From positions 310,001 through 374,000 of the forward strand of contig OZ253531.1 of assembly GCA_965262395.1 (NCBI GenBank): a stretch of 64,000 nucleotides of DNA. Direction: 5' to 3'. Below, piece after piece: positions 9,623 to 17,942 of the stretch; the first letter of the stretch is position 1; each line of letters opens with the position of its first letter. This stretch comes from CBDHFF01 sp965262395. GTDB taxonomy: Bacteria; Pseudomonadota; Alphaproteobacteria; Rickettsiales; Anaplasmataceae. The notes under the pieces are model-generated. The model did not search any database, had not been told where the DNA came from, and worked only from the letters and a program-made list of their open reading frames with translations. The position numbers and the translations under genes are program-made.

Positions 9623-10294
9623 TTAATGAGCGATTTCTTCTTTTTTTCTTTCTATATTGATACCATCAAGGAAGCCCCATAGAGACTTTGCCGCCTCTTT
9701 TGCCGCAGATAGAGTCTTGAGTTGTTTCTCTGGTGATAGGTTCTCAATTAATAGCTCTTCTTCTGCTGCATGCCATTCATCAGCAATGATATGAGTGGTA
9801 AAGAATTCTATCGCCTCTTTACTACTTATATTATAAAATTCCTTTAATCCCTCTATTTTTGTTCTTGCTATATCTGGTATCTGATATTCATACGCAAATA
9901 TTGCGCCTAATCCTTCTTCAACAGAGGAAGAGCAAAGTCTAAAAAACGTTTTGATAAGCTCCTTAGTGTGCTTATTGCACTTAGCATTTATTACTTCTTC
10001 TCTTTTCATTCCTAGCGCATCAGAAAAAGACAACCAAAGTTCTGGGTGGTTCTTCTCTCCTTTTTCTTCGTCCACTAGATTATTTAGTATAACTTGTCGT
10101 GTCTTAATATCATCGCATTGAGTGTGTATGCTACTTAGATATCTAGGAAAATTCTTTTCTTGCTGGAAATACTGTGTAGCATAGTATTGTAGATCCTCGA
10201 TCTTTAATTTTCCTTCTTGCCAATCTTGATAAAAACTATGCTTTAGTAGGTGATACTCATCTAACTCATTTTTCAATCTTTTTACAAAACTCAT
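9623..10294 (-). CDS. CADD-like non-haem di-metal oxygenase (TenA/PqqC fold)
   Basis: Helical protein of 223 aa resembling the chlamydial protein CADD, which makes p-aminobenzoate for folate by a self-sacrificing tyrosine reaction. The metal-ligand pattern is complete: E and H in DEEKGEKNHPE, E in FAYEYQIP, and H-x3-D-x2-H in THIIADEWHAAEEE. Y22 in HSFYQDW aligns, from memory, with the CADD sacrificial tyrosine Y27. I start at the ATG at 10294 because homologues begin with this MSFVKRLKNEL-like helix; an upstream in-frame ATG at 10342 is possible. It lies alone between two repeat arrays. A pABA role is inferred from family; TenA-type activity is less likely. Confidence 0.85.
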   Translation of the reverse strand: MSFVKRLKNELDEYHLLKHSFYQDWQEGKLKIEDLQYYATQYFQQEKNFPRYLSSIHTQCDDIKTRQVILNNLVDEEKGEKNHPELWLSFSDALGMKREEVINAKCNKHTKELIKTFFRLCSSSVEEGLGAIFAYEYQIPDIARTKIEGLKEFYNISSKEAIEFFTTHIIADEWHAAEEELLIENLSPEKQLKTLSAAKEAAKSLWGFLDGINIERKKEEIAH

Positions 10295-10372
10295 AGCAAC
10301 CACATAATAATCTTTCAGCAGAAAATTATAAATGGTTAACATTAGTTGTCAACCAAGAATTTATCTGATAAT

Positions 10373-10570
10373 CCATTTCAGGCTATTTATATAGGTATTT
10401 AACGAATCTAAATACGACTACAAATCTTGTGTGTGGATATGATTATATTCCATACACAAGGTTCATATTTACCATTTCAGGCTATTTATATAGGTATTCA
10501 ACGAATCTAAATACGACTACAAATCTTGTGTGTGGATATGATTATATTCCATACACAAGGTTCATATTTT
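10373..10570. repeat. 99-bp tandem duplication with internal hairpin
   Basis: Two nearly identical 99-bp copies start at 10373 and 10472. Each carries an imperfect 12-bp inverted repeat, CTTGTGTGTGGA against TCCATACACAAG, with a loop of about 11 nt. The second copy ends at the clpA stop codon. The hairpin could act in transcription termination, but no U-run follows it in the minus-strand direction. Confidence 0.9.
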
Positions 10571-12958
10571 CTATCCCTTGACCTCCTCTTCTAGGCTCTT
10601 CTTAGCTTTGCTGACGGCACGTTTCTTTGCTGCTTTATTTATTGTTAAGCATACTTCGCCTTTCTTGGCCTCTACTATTACATTGCTTCCTTCTTTTACT
10701 TTGCCAAAGAGCATTTCATCTGCAAGTTTAGTTTTGATTTCTTCTGTTATAATTCTTTCAATAGGTCTTGCGCCGAATTCAACATTATATCCTTTACTTA
10801 GGATGTGTTTGTGAACTGAGGACCTTATAGTAAGAGTTATTTTTTTCTCTAATAAATGAGCTTGTAGTTGTGATAAGAATTTTTCAACTACCTTCTTGAT
10901 TGTATCTTCTGACAATGGTTTGAAATGTATTGTAGCATCTAATCTATTTCTGAATTCAGGTGTGAACAATCGCTCTACAGCTTTCTTTCCTTCTGTTGCA
11001 TTAAAATCTACATCACGTGAGAACCCAATAGGGGCTTGGCTCATTTCCGTGGTACCAGCATTGGTTGTCATAATTACAATGGTATTAGTGAAATTAACTT
11101 TCCTGCCCGTGGCGTCTGTAACACAGCCATAATCCATTAATTGCAACAAAACGTTATATATATCATTATGTGCTTTCTCTATTTCATCAAGCAAAAGAAC
11201 TGAGTATGGATTTTTATATACTTCATCAGTAAGTAATCCACCTTCTTCATGACCAACATAGCCAGGAGGGGAGCCAATCATTCTCGCAACAGTATGGGCT
11301 TCCATATATTCAGACATATCAATTCTTACTAATTCCATATTAAGATTATGTGAAATTTGCTTAGCTAGTTCTGTTTTTCCTACGCCAGTTGGTCCAACAA
11401 ATAGATAGCATCCGAGAGGTTTCTCTGGCCTATTCAGACCAGCTTTTGCCAATTTGATGGATGAGTACATGATTTGCACTGCCTCATCTTGACCAAATAT
11501 CTTCTGTTTTAGTTTATATTCCAACATTTTGAGTTTTTCACTCTCCTTTGTCGAAAGCTTCTGGCAAGGTATATTGGCGATACGGGAGACAGTTTCTTCT
11601 ATGTCCTTAGTTGTAATTAATTTATCACAATTGGGGTTGTTTTCATTGTGTATTTTATAATGTGAAGCGGCTTCATCTATTACATCTACAGCCTTATCAG
11701 GAAGCATTTTATTTGTTATATACCTTGCTGATAAATCAGTTGCACAGCGTATTGCGCTGGCAGTATATTTGATTTGATGAAATTGCTCATAATAATGCTT
11801 AATGCCATGCAATATCTTGAATGTTTCTTCTTTTGAGGATTCCTTGATGTCTATTTTTTGAAATCTTCTAACAAGTGCACGATCTTTTTCAAATTGTTTA
11901 TTATATTCTTGATGTGTGGTTGCGCCAATACAGCGTACCCCATTACGTGCTAAAACTGGTTTAAGTAAATTACTTGCATCCATAGAGCCACCACTAGTTG
12001 CTCCTGCTCCAATAATTGTATGTATTTCATCAATGAATAGAATAATTTTCGGATTAGCCTCTATTGCCTGTAGTATCGACTTGATTCTTTCTTCAAAATC
12101 ACCTCTATATCTTGTACCTGCCAATAATGACCCCATATCCAGAACATATATTATATTATCTTTCAATACTTTCGGTACTTCGTTTTTTACTATTTTCAAA
12201 GCTAAACCCTCTACAATTGCCGTTTTTCCAACACCAGGATCACCAACAAATATAGGGTTATTTTTGGTTCTACGAGACAAGATCTCAATTGTTCTTTCAA
12301 TTTCATGATCTCTGCCTATTAGTCCGTCTACTTTATTAGCTCGAGCTTTTTTATTAAGATTGATGCAGTAATTAGATAAAACTTCTGGTTCTTTGGGTTC
12401 AGAGTCAGGTTGACTGCTTTCCTTGTTTTTCTCTTCATTCTGCTGTGCTGCAAATCTATCCTGGCCTAATTCACTGAAGAAATTGATTGGAGATATATTA
12501 TATTCAATACTTCCTTCAATTGGTGAAGACGAAGACTTATTGTAAATAAGGTTCATGATATCAATGTGTGTCATGCCATATTTTCTTAATAAATATGCTC
12601 CATGTGCTTCAAATTCAGACAAAATCTGTGCTAATACATCAGCGCCGTTGGTTTCAGTGCATTTTCTAGATGAATGGGTGCTAATTATTGCTTTTTGTAT
12701 TACTTTTAAAAAGCAAGAGCTTGGTTTTACTTCCTCTTCTGAGTTAGTAACCAGAGCTTTTAGCTCGTTATTTACAAAATCCATCAAATCTTGTTGTAAA
12801 GATTTGATATTTACCTTGCATCCAATTAATATTTCTCTAGCATCAGGATCACTAATTAGCGCGTAGAGCAAATGTTCTAGAGTTGCATATTCATGATTAT
12901 AGTCGCAGGCCAAAGTTAAGGCCCTATGTATTGTGCTTTCAAGATACTTTGACCACAT
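10571..12958 (-). CDS. clpA: ATP-dependent Clp protease ATP-binding subunit ClpA
   Basis: Hexameric AAA+ unfoldase that feeds substrates to ClpP. The order is a Clp_N double repeat (residues 1-145), a charged linker, AAA-1 with Walker A GDPGVGKT (K245) and Walker B ILFIDEIH, then AAA-2 with GPTGVGKTELAK (about residue 525) and LLLDEIEKAH. The ClpP-docking tripeptide is present as IGF in QAPIGFSRD (about residue 642). There is no ClpB-type middle coiled coil, and a clpS-like gene precedes it, so ClpA fits better than ClpB or ClpC. The length of 795 aa is slightly over E. coli ClpA. Its start overlaps the end of clpS by 20 bp, implying translational coupling. Confidence 0.95.
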   Translation of the reverse strand: MWSKYLESTIHRALTLACDYNHEYATLEHLLYALISDPDAREILIGCKVNIKSLQQDLMDFVNNELKALVTNSEEEVKPSSCFLKVIQKAIISTHSSRKCTETNGADVLAQILSEFEAHGAYLLRKYGMTHIDIMNLIYNKSSSSPIEGSIEYNISPINFFSELGQDRFAAQQNEEKNKESSQPDSEPKEPEVLSNYCINLNKKARANKVDGLIGRDHEIERTIEILSRRTKNNPIFVGDPGVGKTAIVEGLALKIVKNEVPKVLKDNIIYVLDMGSLLAGTRYRGDFEERIKSILQAIEANPKIILFIDEIHTIIGAGATSGGSMDASNLLKPVLARNGVRCIGATTHQEYNKQFEKDRALVRRFQKIDIKESSKEETFKILHGIKHYYEQFHQIKYTASAIRCATDLSARYITNKMLPDKAVDVIDEAASHYKIHNENNPNCDKLITTKDIEETVSRIANIPCQKLSTKESEKLKMLEYKLKQKIFGQDEAVQIMYSSIKLAKAGLNRPEKPLGCYLFVGPTGVGKTELAKQISHNLNMELVRIDMSEYMEAHTVARMIGSPPGYVGHEEGGLLTDEVYKNPYSVLLLDEIEKAHNDIYNVLLQLMDYGCVTDATGRKVNFTNTIVIMTTNAGTTEMSQAPIGFSRDVDFNATEGKKAVERLFTPEFRNRLDATIHFKPLSEDTIKKVVEKFLSQLQAHLLEKKITLTIRSSVHKHILSKGYNVEFGARPIERIITEEIKTKLADEMLFGKVKEGSNVIVEAKKGEVCLTINKAAKKRAVSKAKKSLEEEVKG

Positions 12959-13223
12959 ATTGTAACCCCTTTTTTATTAAATGAATGTTGTTATTAGACT
13001 TTTCTTTTCTGGTTAGATTTAATATTTCTAACGTTTTAGTTTTTATTATATCGCTTGTATAAGGTCCAAATGAATGTGATCCTACTTTTTGTATCTCATT
13101 TATTATGTCCTTGGACTGTTCCATGCTTTTGTGAAAGCATTGTTCGAGCACAGATTTCATAATATTTTCAGGAATTTCTTCCTTCTCAAATGTTATCTTA
13201 TACATATCAGGTTTTTCTAGCAT
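12939..13223 (-). CDS. clpS: Divergent ClpS-like adaptor
   Basis: 94-aa protein whose fold pattern matches ClpS: MYKITFEKEE at the start of the core, then VLEQCFHKSMEQSKDIINEIQKVG and the GPYTSDIIKTKT segment equivalent to GVFTAEVAETK. ClpS delivers N-degron substrates to ClpA, and the gene overlaps clpA by 20 bp in the usual order. The pocket residues that hold the substrate alpha-amino group in E. coli (N34, D35, H66) appear to be replaced: NDD becomes KEE and the histidine aligns with Q. Whether it still binds N-degrons is therefore open. An alternative start is the ATG at 13205. Confidence 0.85.
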   Translation of the reverse strand: MLEKPDMYKITFEKEEIPENIMKSVLEQCFHKSMEQSKDIINEIQKVGSHSFGPYTSDIIKTKTLEILNLTRKEKSNNNIHLIKKGLQYVVKVS

Positions 13224-13372
13224 CTAATTCTCTATTATGTGAGGGTTAACTGCCGAGTAGTATAGAGGTTAATCATTGACGGATAGTAAACATTCTATGT
13301 TCGAATCTAGATCGATGAATGCTGTTTAGTGATATAAATTATTTCATTTGATAGTCCGGTTTCCTTCTATAG

Positions 13373-13398
13373 CAAGCTCTGCAGAGCTTGTATTGTTT
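13373..13398 (+). terminator. Orphan Rho-independent terminator-like hairpin
   Basis: CAAGCTC-TGCA-GAGCTTG is a perfect 7-bp stem with a 4-nt loop (an 18-bp palindrome at 13373-13390). On the + strand it is followed by the T-rich TATTGTTTATTT. On the minus strand the following bases are not T-rich, so a + transcript is favoured. No + gene is annotated upstream, which raises the possibility of a small RNA starting after about 13230. Confidence 0.45.
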
Positions 13399-13679
13399 AT
13401 TTGTATGCATTTTTTATATTGCATTATTTTATAAAAATAATCTGTAAGAATGTAAAATTATATTTAATATTGATTATTGATAATCTTCGCAAGACAAAAA
13501 ATGATCACATAATCATATTTATGAGGGATAGTAATATTATTATACAAAGAAGATATAAAAAAATAAAAAGATCTTTAATATTGCTCGGCTTAATAAAGTA
13601 AGCCTCTGGTTAGAATCCGATAATTGCTCTAATTATTGAATCGTGCTGTAGGTGTAAGATTCTATATTGAATTCTGGTG

Positions 13680-13705
13680 CTATAGTTATTGATCAATAAC
13701 TATAG
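13680..13705. promoter_or_regulatory. 26-bp perfect palindrome upstream of tRNA-Leu
   Basis: The half site CTATAGTTATTGA is followed directly by its exact reverse complement, with TGATCA at the centre. It lies 63 bp before tRNA-Leu and about 460 bp before virB8. It may be an operator for a dimeric regulator or a cruciform. No T-run follows, so a terminator is unlikely. Confidence 0.5.
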
Positions 13706-13768
13706 TTCATGTTCGGTATTAAAATATCTGTACATAAGTGGATTAATCAACTATCTTTGTTGTTACTT

Positions 13769-13857
13769 GCGGTCGTGGTGGAACTGGTAGACACGCAGCG
13801 TTGAGGTCGCTGTGGCTTGAAAAGGCCTTGGAAGTTCGAGTCTTCTCGACCGCACCA
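13769..13857 (+). tRNA. tRNA-Leu (anticodon GAG)
   Basis: An 89-nt cloverleaf with acceptor GCGGTCG pairing with CGACCGC, discriminator A and encoded CCA. The anticodon stem CAGCG/CGCTG encloses TTGAGGT, giving anticodon GAG (Leu CUY). There is a long variable arm as expected for tRNA-Leu, and the T loop is GTTCGAGTC. Confidence 0.95.
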
Positions 13858-14163
13858 TTTCAATTATATACACCTTAGAATGTTTCTCTATATACATATT
13901 TTCAGAAAAAGATGCACAGGGTATTGAAACTCTGCTCTGAGAGTCCTCTATTATAGGCAATTGGTAGTCAACTCAGTATACAATAATTTATTATATGGAT
14001 TATATGGATTATATGTTGCGCTGCTATTTGTGCTATGAGTATTAATTAATGAAATTATACTAATAATAATTAGTTTTTGTGAGCCATACACTAGAGTTAA
14101 TATTGATGTAACCTTTTCGTAGTAGACATTGGGCATTAAATGGTTAGGGTGGCGTAATCTACA
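13858..14163. promoter_or_regulatory. Leader region of the virB8-virD4 block
   Basis: This 306-bp gap between tRNA-Leu and virB8 has no supported ORF. It should contain the promoter of the first T4SS block. A short 10-bp direct repeat (ATTATATGGA) occurs at about 13991-14015. I cannot define -35 and -10 boxes with confidence. Confidence 0.35.
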
Positions 14164-14841
14164 ATGACGACGAAGAAAAAGCATAAAACTAGAACTGTCA
14201 TTAAAGACGCTAGTGGTTGGTATGATGATATTTATCAGTCTGCTGTAGTGCAGCGCAATTTTCTATTGCTGGTGACATTAATATGTTTGTTCGGCGTGGG
14301 GGTTAGTGCGCTGGCTGTTATTGATCTTTCTCATAGCAAATCGATTGAACCTTTTATTATTGAGGTGGATAAGAAATCTGGTGTTACAACAGTTGTTGAT
14401 CCCATCACAGTTGATGAATATTCCGCGGATGAGGCGATTAATAATTATTTTATAGTCAGATATCTGCGTTCTAGAGAATTGTTTGATCCTAATACCTTTG
14501 AACATAATTTTTATAAAGAAACTAGACTCATGTCCTCACAGGATGTATACAACGATTTTGTACGTGGGTTGCGATCTGACAACAAGGAAAGTCCTTTCAA
14601 CGTATACGCTGGAGTGAAGAGCTCTAGTATAAAAATAAAGTCTATACAATATATAGCACAAAAATCGGCGCAGGTTCGTTTTCGTATTACTGCGAGCACA
14701 CATAATGGGATCATCAAAAAGGATAAAATTGCAGTAGTTGCATTTGATCATGCCAAGTTGAATCTTGGCCAGGATGATCGTTATATCAACCCCCTGGGTT
14801 TCTTGGTAACATCTTATAGGCTTGATAATGAATATTTATAA
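14164..14841 (+). CDS. virB8: Type IV secretion protein VirB8
   Basis: Inner-membrane assembly factor of the T4SS. The protein is 225 aa: a short cytoplasmic N-terminus with the family signature SGWYDDIYQSAVVQRN, one transmembrane helix (about residues 31-53), and a periplasmic NTF2-like domain (VDKKSGVTTVVD, YFIVRYLRSRE, TRLMSSQDVYNDF, LGFLVTSYRLDNEYL). The length is normal. It opens a five-gene + strand run virB8-B9-B10-B11-D4 with gaps of 24 bp or less. Its last 14 bp overlap the virB9 start. This is the standard rvhB8-B9-B10-B11-D4 order of Rickettsiales. Confidence 0.97.
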   Translation: MTTKKKHKTRTVIKDASGWYDDIYQSAVVQRNFLLLVTLICLFGVGVSALAVIDLSHSKSIEPFIIEVDKKSGVTTVVDPITVDEYSADEAINNYFIVRYLRSRELFDPNTFEHNFYKETRLMSSQDVYNDFVRGLRSDNKESPFNVYAGVKSSSIKIKSIQYIAQKSAQVRFRITASTHNGIIKKDKIAVVAFDHAKLNLGQDDRYINPLGFLVTSYRLDNEYL

Positions 14842-15562
14842 AAAAAGATTTGTACATATTTTTTGTGCTGCGTTGATTTCTTTGATGATTTCTCTGCCAG
14901 CTCAGGATGTTAATGCAAATGGAGTTCCAACAACATTGGACAGCAGAGTGAAGCTCATGGTTTACAATGAGAATGATATATTTGATCTGTTTCTTCATTG
15001 CCATCATCAATCTGTGATTAGATTCGATAAAGGGGAAATAGTTAAGTATTATATGATGGGAGAACAATCTGGCTGGGAGGTGTCTCACAGAGAGAAGGGG
15101 ATGTTCTTTATTAGACCAACTGCTTATGGTATTAAAACTAATATGCATATTGTGACTAATAAACATAATTATATATTCAGCTTAAGATCTGCTGAGAAGG
15201 GCGATTATTCCGCAGATGATATGACATACACAATCAAATTTTTCTATCCAGAAAAATTACAACGTGAACAGGCCAATTTTGGTGATAGCGTTGGCAGATA
15301 TGAATATGATATGAGTGATAGGTCTATAGCACCATCAGCAATTAGAGACAATGGTAAGAAAACTATCTTCTCTTTTGTGGGGCTGCCAAAGGATATTTCA
15401 CAGCTTCCTAGTGTTGCGATGATAAATAAAAATGGAATTGCGGTTCCTATGCGCAGATCATATTTGTCGAATAACAATAGCATTGTAGTGGACTCTGTTG
15501 CAGATCAATTCATATTGATTAAGGAAAATAAGAATTTACGTGTAGTTAGGTACAAAAATTAA
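14828..15562 (+). CDS. virB9: Type IV secretion protein VirB9
   Basis: Periplasmic and outer-membrane core component that binds VirB10 and usually VirB7. The start is the ATG at 14828 inside the virB8 3' end; a TTG six bases earlier is less likely. An N-terminal signal peptide (about residues 1-31, ending PAQDVNANG) precedes the VirB9/CagX domain. Features include the VKLMVYNENDIFDLF beginning, GWEVSHREKGMFFIRP, NTNMHIVTNKHNYIFSL-like strands and the C-terminal DQFILIKENKNLRVVRY. It has 244 codons, slightly short but within family range. No VirB7 lipoprotein gene is visible beside it. Confidence 0.96.
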   Translation: MNIYKKRFVHIFCAALISLMISLPAQDVNANGVPTTLDSRVKLMVYNENDIFDLFLHCHHQSVIRFDKGEIVKYYMMGEQSGWEVSHREKGMFFIRPTAYGIKTNMHIVTNKHNYIFSLRSAEKGDYSADDMTYTIKFFYPEKLQREQANFGDSVGRYEYDMSDRSIAPSAIRDNGKKTIFSFVGLPKDISQLPSVAMINKNGIAVPMRRSYLSNNNSIVVDSVADQFILIKENKNLRVVRYKN

Positions 15563-15586
15563 GTTAAGTAAGTAGGGGTTATAGTT

Positions 15587-16915
15587 ATGAGTCAGAACAT
15601 AAAAAATGATGTGGATGATGAATTCACGGATGATAAGGCTGCAGTAGAGGGAAGACAATCAGCTGTTGGTATGGACGCTGCTAAAAAAAACCTTATGATT
15701 GCTGGAATAGTGGTTGTTTCATTATTTGTTATATTCAATATCTTTTCTGGTGATGATACTGCTGAAGAAAGTAGTAAAGAGAAAGAAGAAAGAATAGAAG
15801 ATATAGTTAGTACATTGCATGCACCTTCTGTGAATGAGATTCCCAAGGTTATTACTATTAGTAGACCTCCTGAATTACCTCCTATAGAATTTGATGATCC
15901 GCCACCGCCGCCTTCTTTTGGCTCTATATCGATTCCACCCCCTCCAGTTATCTTGCCATCCCCTCCTAGGCCGGCGAGTATACCTGTTGCCCCTACATTG
16001 CAGCCTCCTTCTATTGATCCAGCCCAGGAGATAAGTATTAGTGGAATAGGTGTTGTAGGTGGAAGTGGAGGCTCGGGAGCTTCTGGAGGAGCGTATGGTG
16101 GCGGCTCTAGCGGAGGTGGCTCTAGAGGAGGAGGACCTAATTTGAATGATCCTAGCTCTTTATTGGATCCTGATTCTGTACAGAATTTCCGTGATGTTTT
16201 AAAAAAAGATAAAAAATTTGTGAGTGAGGATGATGCATTACAAAGAACAGGGGCATCACAAATCTCTGTTACTTTAGTTGGCTTGTTACCATATATGATA
16301 CTGCAAGGTAAGATGATAGATGCTACACTGGAAACAGCTATAGATACAGATGTTCCAGGAATGTTAAGAGCGCTGGTGAGTCGTGATGTGTATGCAGAAG
16401 CTGGTTATCATGTATTAATTCCTGCTGGTTCGAAATTAATCGGTGAATATCAGCAGCCCACTTCTTTTAATGTAGATAGATTGGAAATTGCTTGGACTAG
16501 ATTAATATTACCGAATGGTGTTGATATACCGATTGCTTCTGGAGTTGCTGATCAATTTGGTCGAGCAGGTATGCCAGGTGTTCTAGATGCTAAGCTTGGT
16601 GCATCAATAAAAGGTGCGGTGCTGAGTAGTATTATTCCACTTGCCAGTAGCGTTGTGCTTTCAAAGGTAGTGGATAAAGATACTCAAAGCACTACCACTC
16701 GTGGAGCTGATGGTACAGTTACACGATCTGGAGATGTGTTTGTCGATGCTGCAAAAGATGTCGTGAGTGATGTATCTGGATCTCTAAAAAAGATAGTTGA
16801 TAGATATACACAAGATGTGGCACCTACTATAAGGATCGCACATGGAACCAGGTTTAAGGTGCAGGTTAACCAGGACATAGTTTTCCCTCGTGCTGCTGTG
16901 GAAGACATAGAGTAA
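15587..16915 (+). CDS. virB10: Type IV secretion protein VirB10
   Basis: Spans the inner membrane and periplasm to the outer membrane and senses ATP use by VirB11 and VirD4. AGGGG lies about 9 nt before the ATG. One transmembrane segment (about residues 34-50) follows a cytoplasmic acidic N-terminus. Next come a proline-rich stretch (about 85-145) and an unusual Gly/Ser-rich linker (about 148-185). The TrbI/VirB10 beta-barrel domain occupies about 215-440, with GKMIDATLETAIDTDVPG, AGYHVLIPAGSKLIGEY and the C-terminal GTRFKVQVNQDIVFP. The length of 442 aa is typical. Confidence 0.97.
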   Translation: MSQNIKNDVDDEFTDDKAAVEGRQSAVGMDAAKKNLMIAGIVVVSLFVIFNIFSGDDTAEESSKEKEERIEDIVSTLHAPSVNEIPKVITISRPPELPPIEFDDPPPPPSFGSISIPPPPVILPSPPRPASIPVAPTLQPPSIDPAQEISISGIGVVGGSGGSGASGGAYGGGSSGGGSRGGGPNLNDPSSLLDPDSVQNFRDVLKKDKKFVSEDDALQRTGASQISVTLVGLLPYMILQGKMIDATLETAIDTDVPGMLRALVSRDVYAEAGYHVLIPAGSKLIGEYQQPTSFNVDRLEIAWTRLILPNGVDIPIASGVADQFGRAGMPGVLDAKLGASIKGAVLSSIIPLASSVVLSKVVDKDTQSTTTRGADGTVTRSGDVFVDAAKDVVSDVSGSLKKIVDRYTQDVAPTIRIAHGTRFKVQVNQDIVFPRAAVEDIE

Positions 16916-16932
16916 ATTTTACAGGTTACATT

Positions 16933-17928
16933 ATGAACAATACGGCATTAAATAAATATCTTACACCTCTGCAGGGTATATTCAGCCAAGAAGATGTAAG
17001 TGAAATTTCTATTAATGAGCCAAAGATTGCCTGGGTTGAGAAGGGTGGTGATATGGTGAAGTATGATGTGCCTGAACTTGATTTTGCCCACATGAAGCAT
17101 TTAAGTCAGCTTATTGCACAAGCCACTGAACAAAGTGTCAGCTCTGAAAAGCCTTTGTTGTCTGCAACAATATCTTCAAATGGCTATCGTGTACAAATTA
17201 TTCTTCCTCCTGCTTGTGAAGCCGGTAGGGTTGTAATGTCTATTCGTAAGCCATCTCCAGTTCAATTATCCTTGGATGATTATGAGAAAATGGGAGCATT
17301 TGAATCTCTTGCACAAGGAAATAATGAAGGTGAAAAAGTGAATCAATTATTACAAGATTGTTTGCAAGCCGGAAAAATTAAAGAGATGTTGATGGTGGCT
17401 GTTAAGGCAAAGAAAAATATTATAGTTAGTGGTGGTACCTCGACTGGAAAAACAACATTCACTAATGCCGTGTTAAGAAATATTCCAGAAAATGAGCGGC
17501 TGATCACAGTAGAAGATGCAAGAGAAATAGTGCTAGATAAACATGAAAATAAAGTGCACCTTATTTCGTCAAAGGGTGATCAGGGTAGGGCAAAGGTTGA
17601 TACTCAGAGCTTGATCGAATCTTGTTTGAGATTGCGTCCAGATAGAATCATTGTCGGGGAATTACGTGGTGCCGAAGCATTCAGTTTTTTACGAGCAATA
17701 AACACTGGTCATCCTGGATCTATATCCACGCTGCATGCTGATACACCGTTGATGGCGATAGAGCAAATGAAATTGATGGTTATGCAAGCAGGCCTTGGTA
17801 TTAGCGAGGAACAGATTAAGAATTATATAATAAATGTAATAGATATTGTCATTCAGCTAAAGAGGCATGAGAAGGGCAAGAGGTATCTATCAGATATCTT
17901 ATTTACTAAAAGCCTATTAAAGTCATGA
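16933..17928 (+). CDS. virB11: Type IV secretion ATPase VirB11
   Basis: Hexameric cytoplasmic traffic ATPase of the PulE/VirB11 family. Walker A is GGTSTGKTT at residues 167-175. The Asp box is LITVEDAREI, Walker B is RIIVGELRGAEA, and the His box is NTGHPGSISTLHAD. The N-terminal domain includes SEISINEPKIAWVE. The 331 aa is normal. It is 17 bp after virB10 and 14 bp before virD4, clearly one transcription unit. Confidence 0.97.
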   Translation: MNNTALNKYLTPLQGIFSQEDVSEISINEPKIAWVEKGGDMVKYDVPELDFAHMKHLSQLIAQATEQSVSSEKPLLSATISSNGYRVQIILPPACEAGRVVMSIRKPSPVQLSLDDYEKMGAFESLAQGNNEGEKVNQLLQDCLQAGKIKEMLMVAVKAKKNIIVSGGTSTGKTTFTNAVLRNIPENERLITVEDAREIVLDKHENKVHLISSKGDQGRAKVDTQSLIESCLRLRPDRIIVGELRGAEAFSFLRAINTGHPGSISTLHADTPLMAIEQMKLMVMQAGLGISEEQIKNYIINVIDIVIQLKRHEKGKRYLSDILFTKSLLKS

Positions 17929-17942
17929 TAGAGAGGTAAGAA

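Larger units (their letters stand above)
13224..13768. other. Intergenic region with two perfect palindromes
   Basis: This 545-bp gap holds no convincing gene; a 66-codon + frame at 13401-13601 has biased composition and no ribosome binding site. Two structures stand out: a GC-rich stem-loop with a T-rich tail at 13373-13398, and a 26-bp perfect palindrome at 13680-13705. Around 13241-13312 the text looks vaguely tRNA-like (GTTCGAATC present), but the arms do not pair. Confidence 0.6.

Noticed and set aside
11916..12308. 130-codon + frame antisense to clpA
   Set aside because: Shadow of the conserved AAA-1 coding region on the other strand.
10571..12958. ClpB or ClpC as alternative identity for the AAA+ gene
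   Set aside because: No middle coiled-coil domain, an IGF ClpP-docking loop is present, and a clpS-like gene overlaps its start.
13241..13312. tRNA-like text with GTTCGAATC on the + strand
   Set aside because: Acceptor, anticodon and T stems do not pair; at most a decayed relic.
13401..13601. 66-codon + frame rich in Ile and Lys
   Set aside because: No ribosome binding site, composition as expected from AT-rich noncoding DNA, no recognisable motif.
14786..15166. 126-codon minus frame opposite virB9
   Set aside because: Antisense of a well-supported virB8/virB9 reading frame; no independent support.
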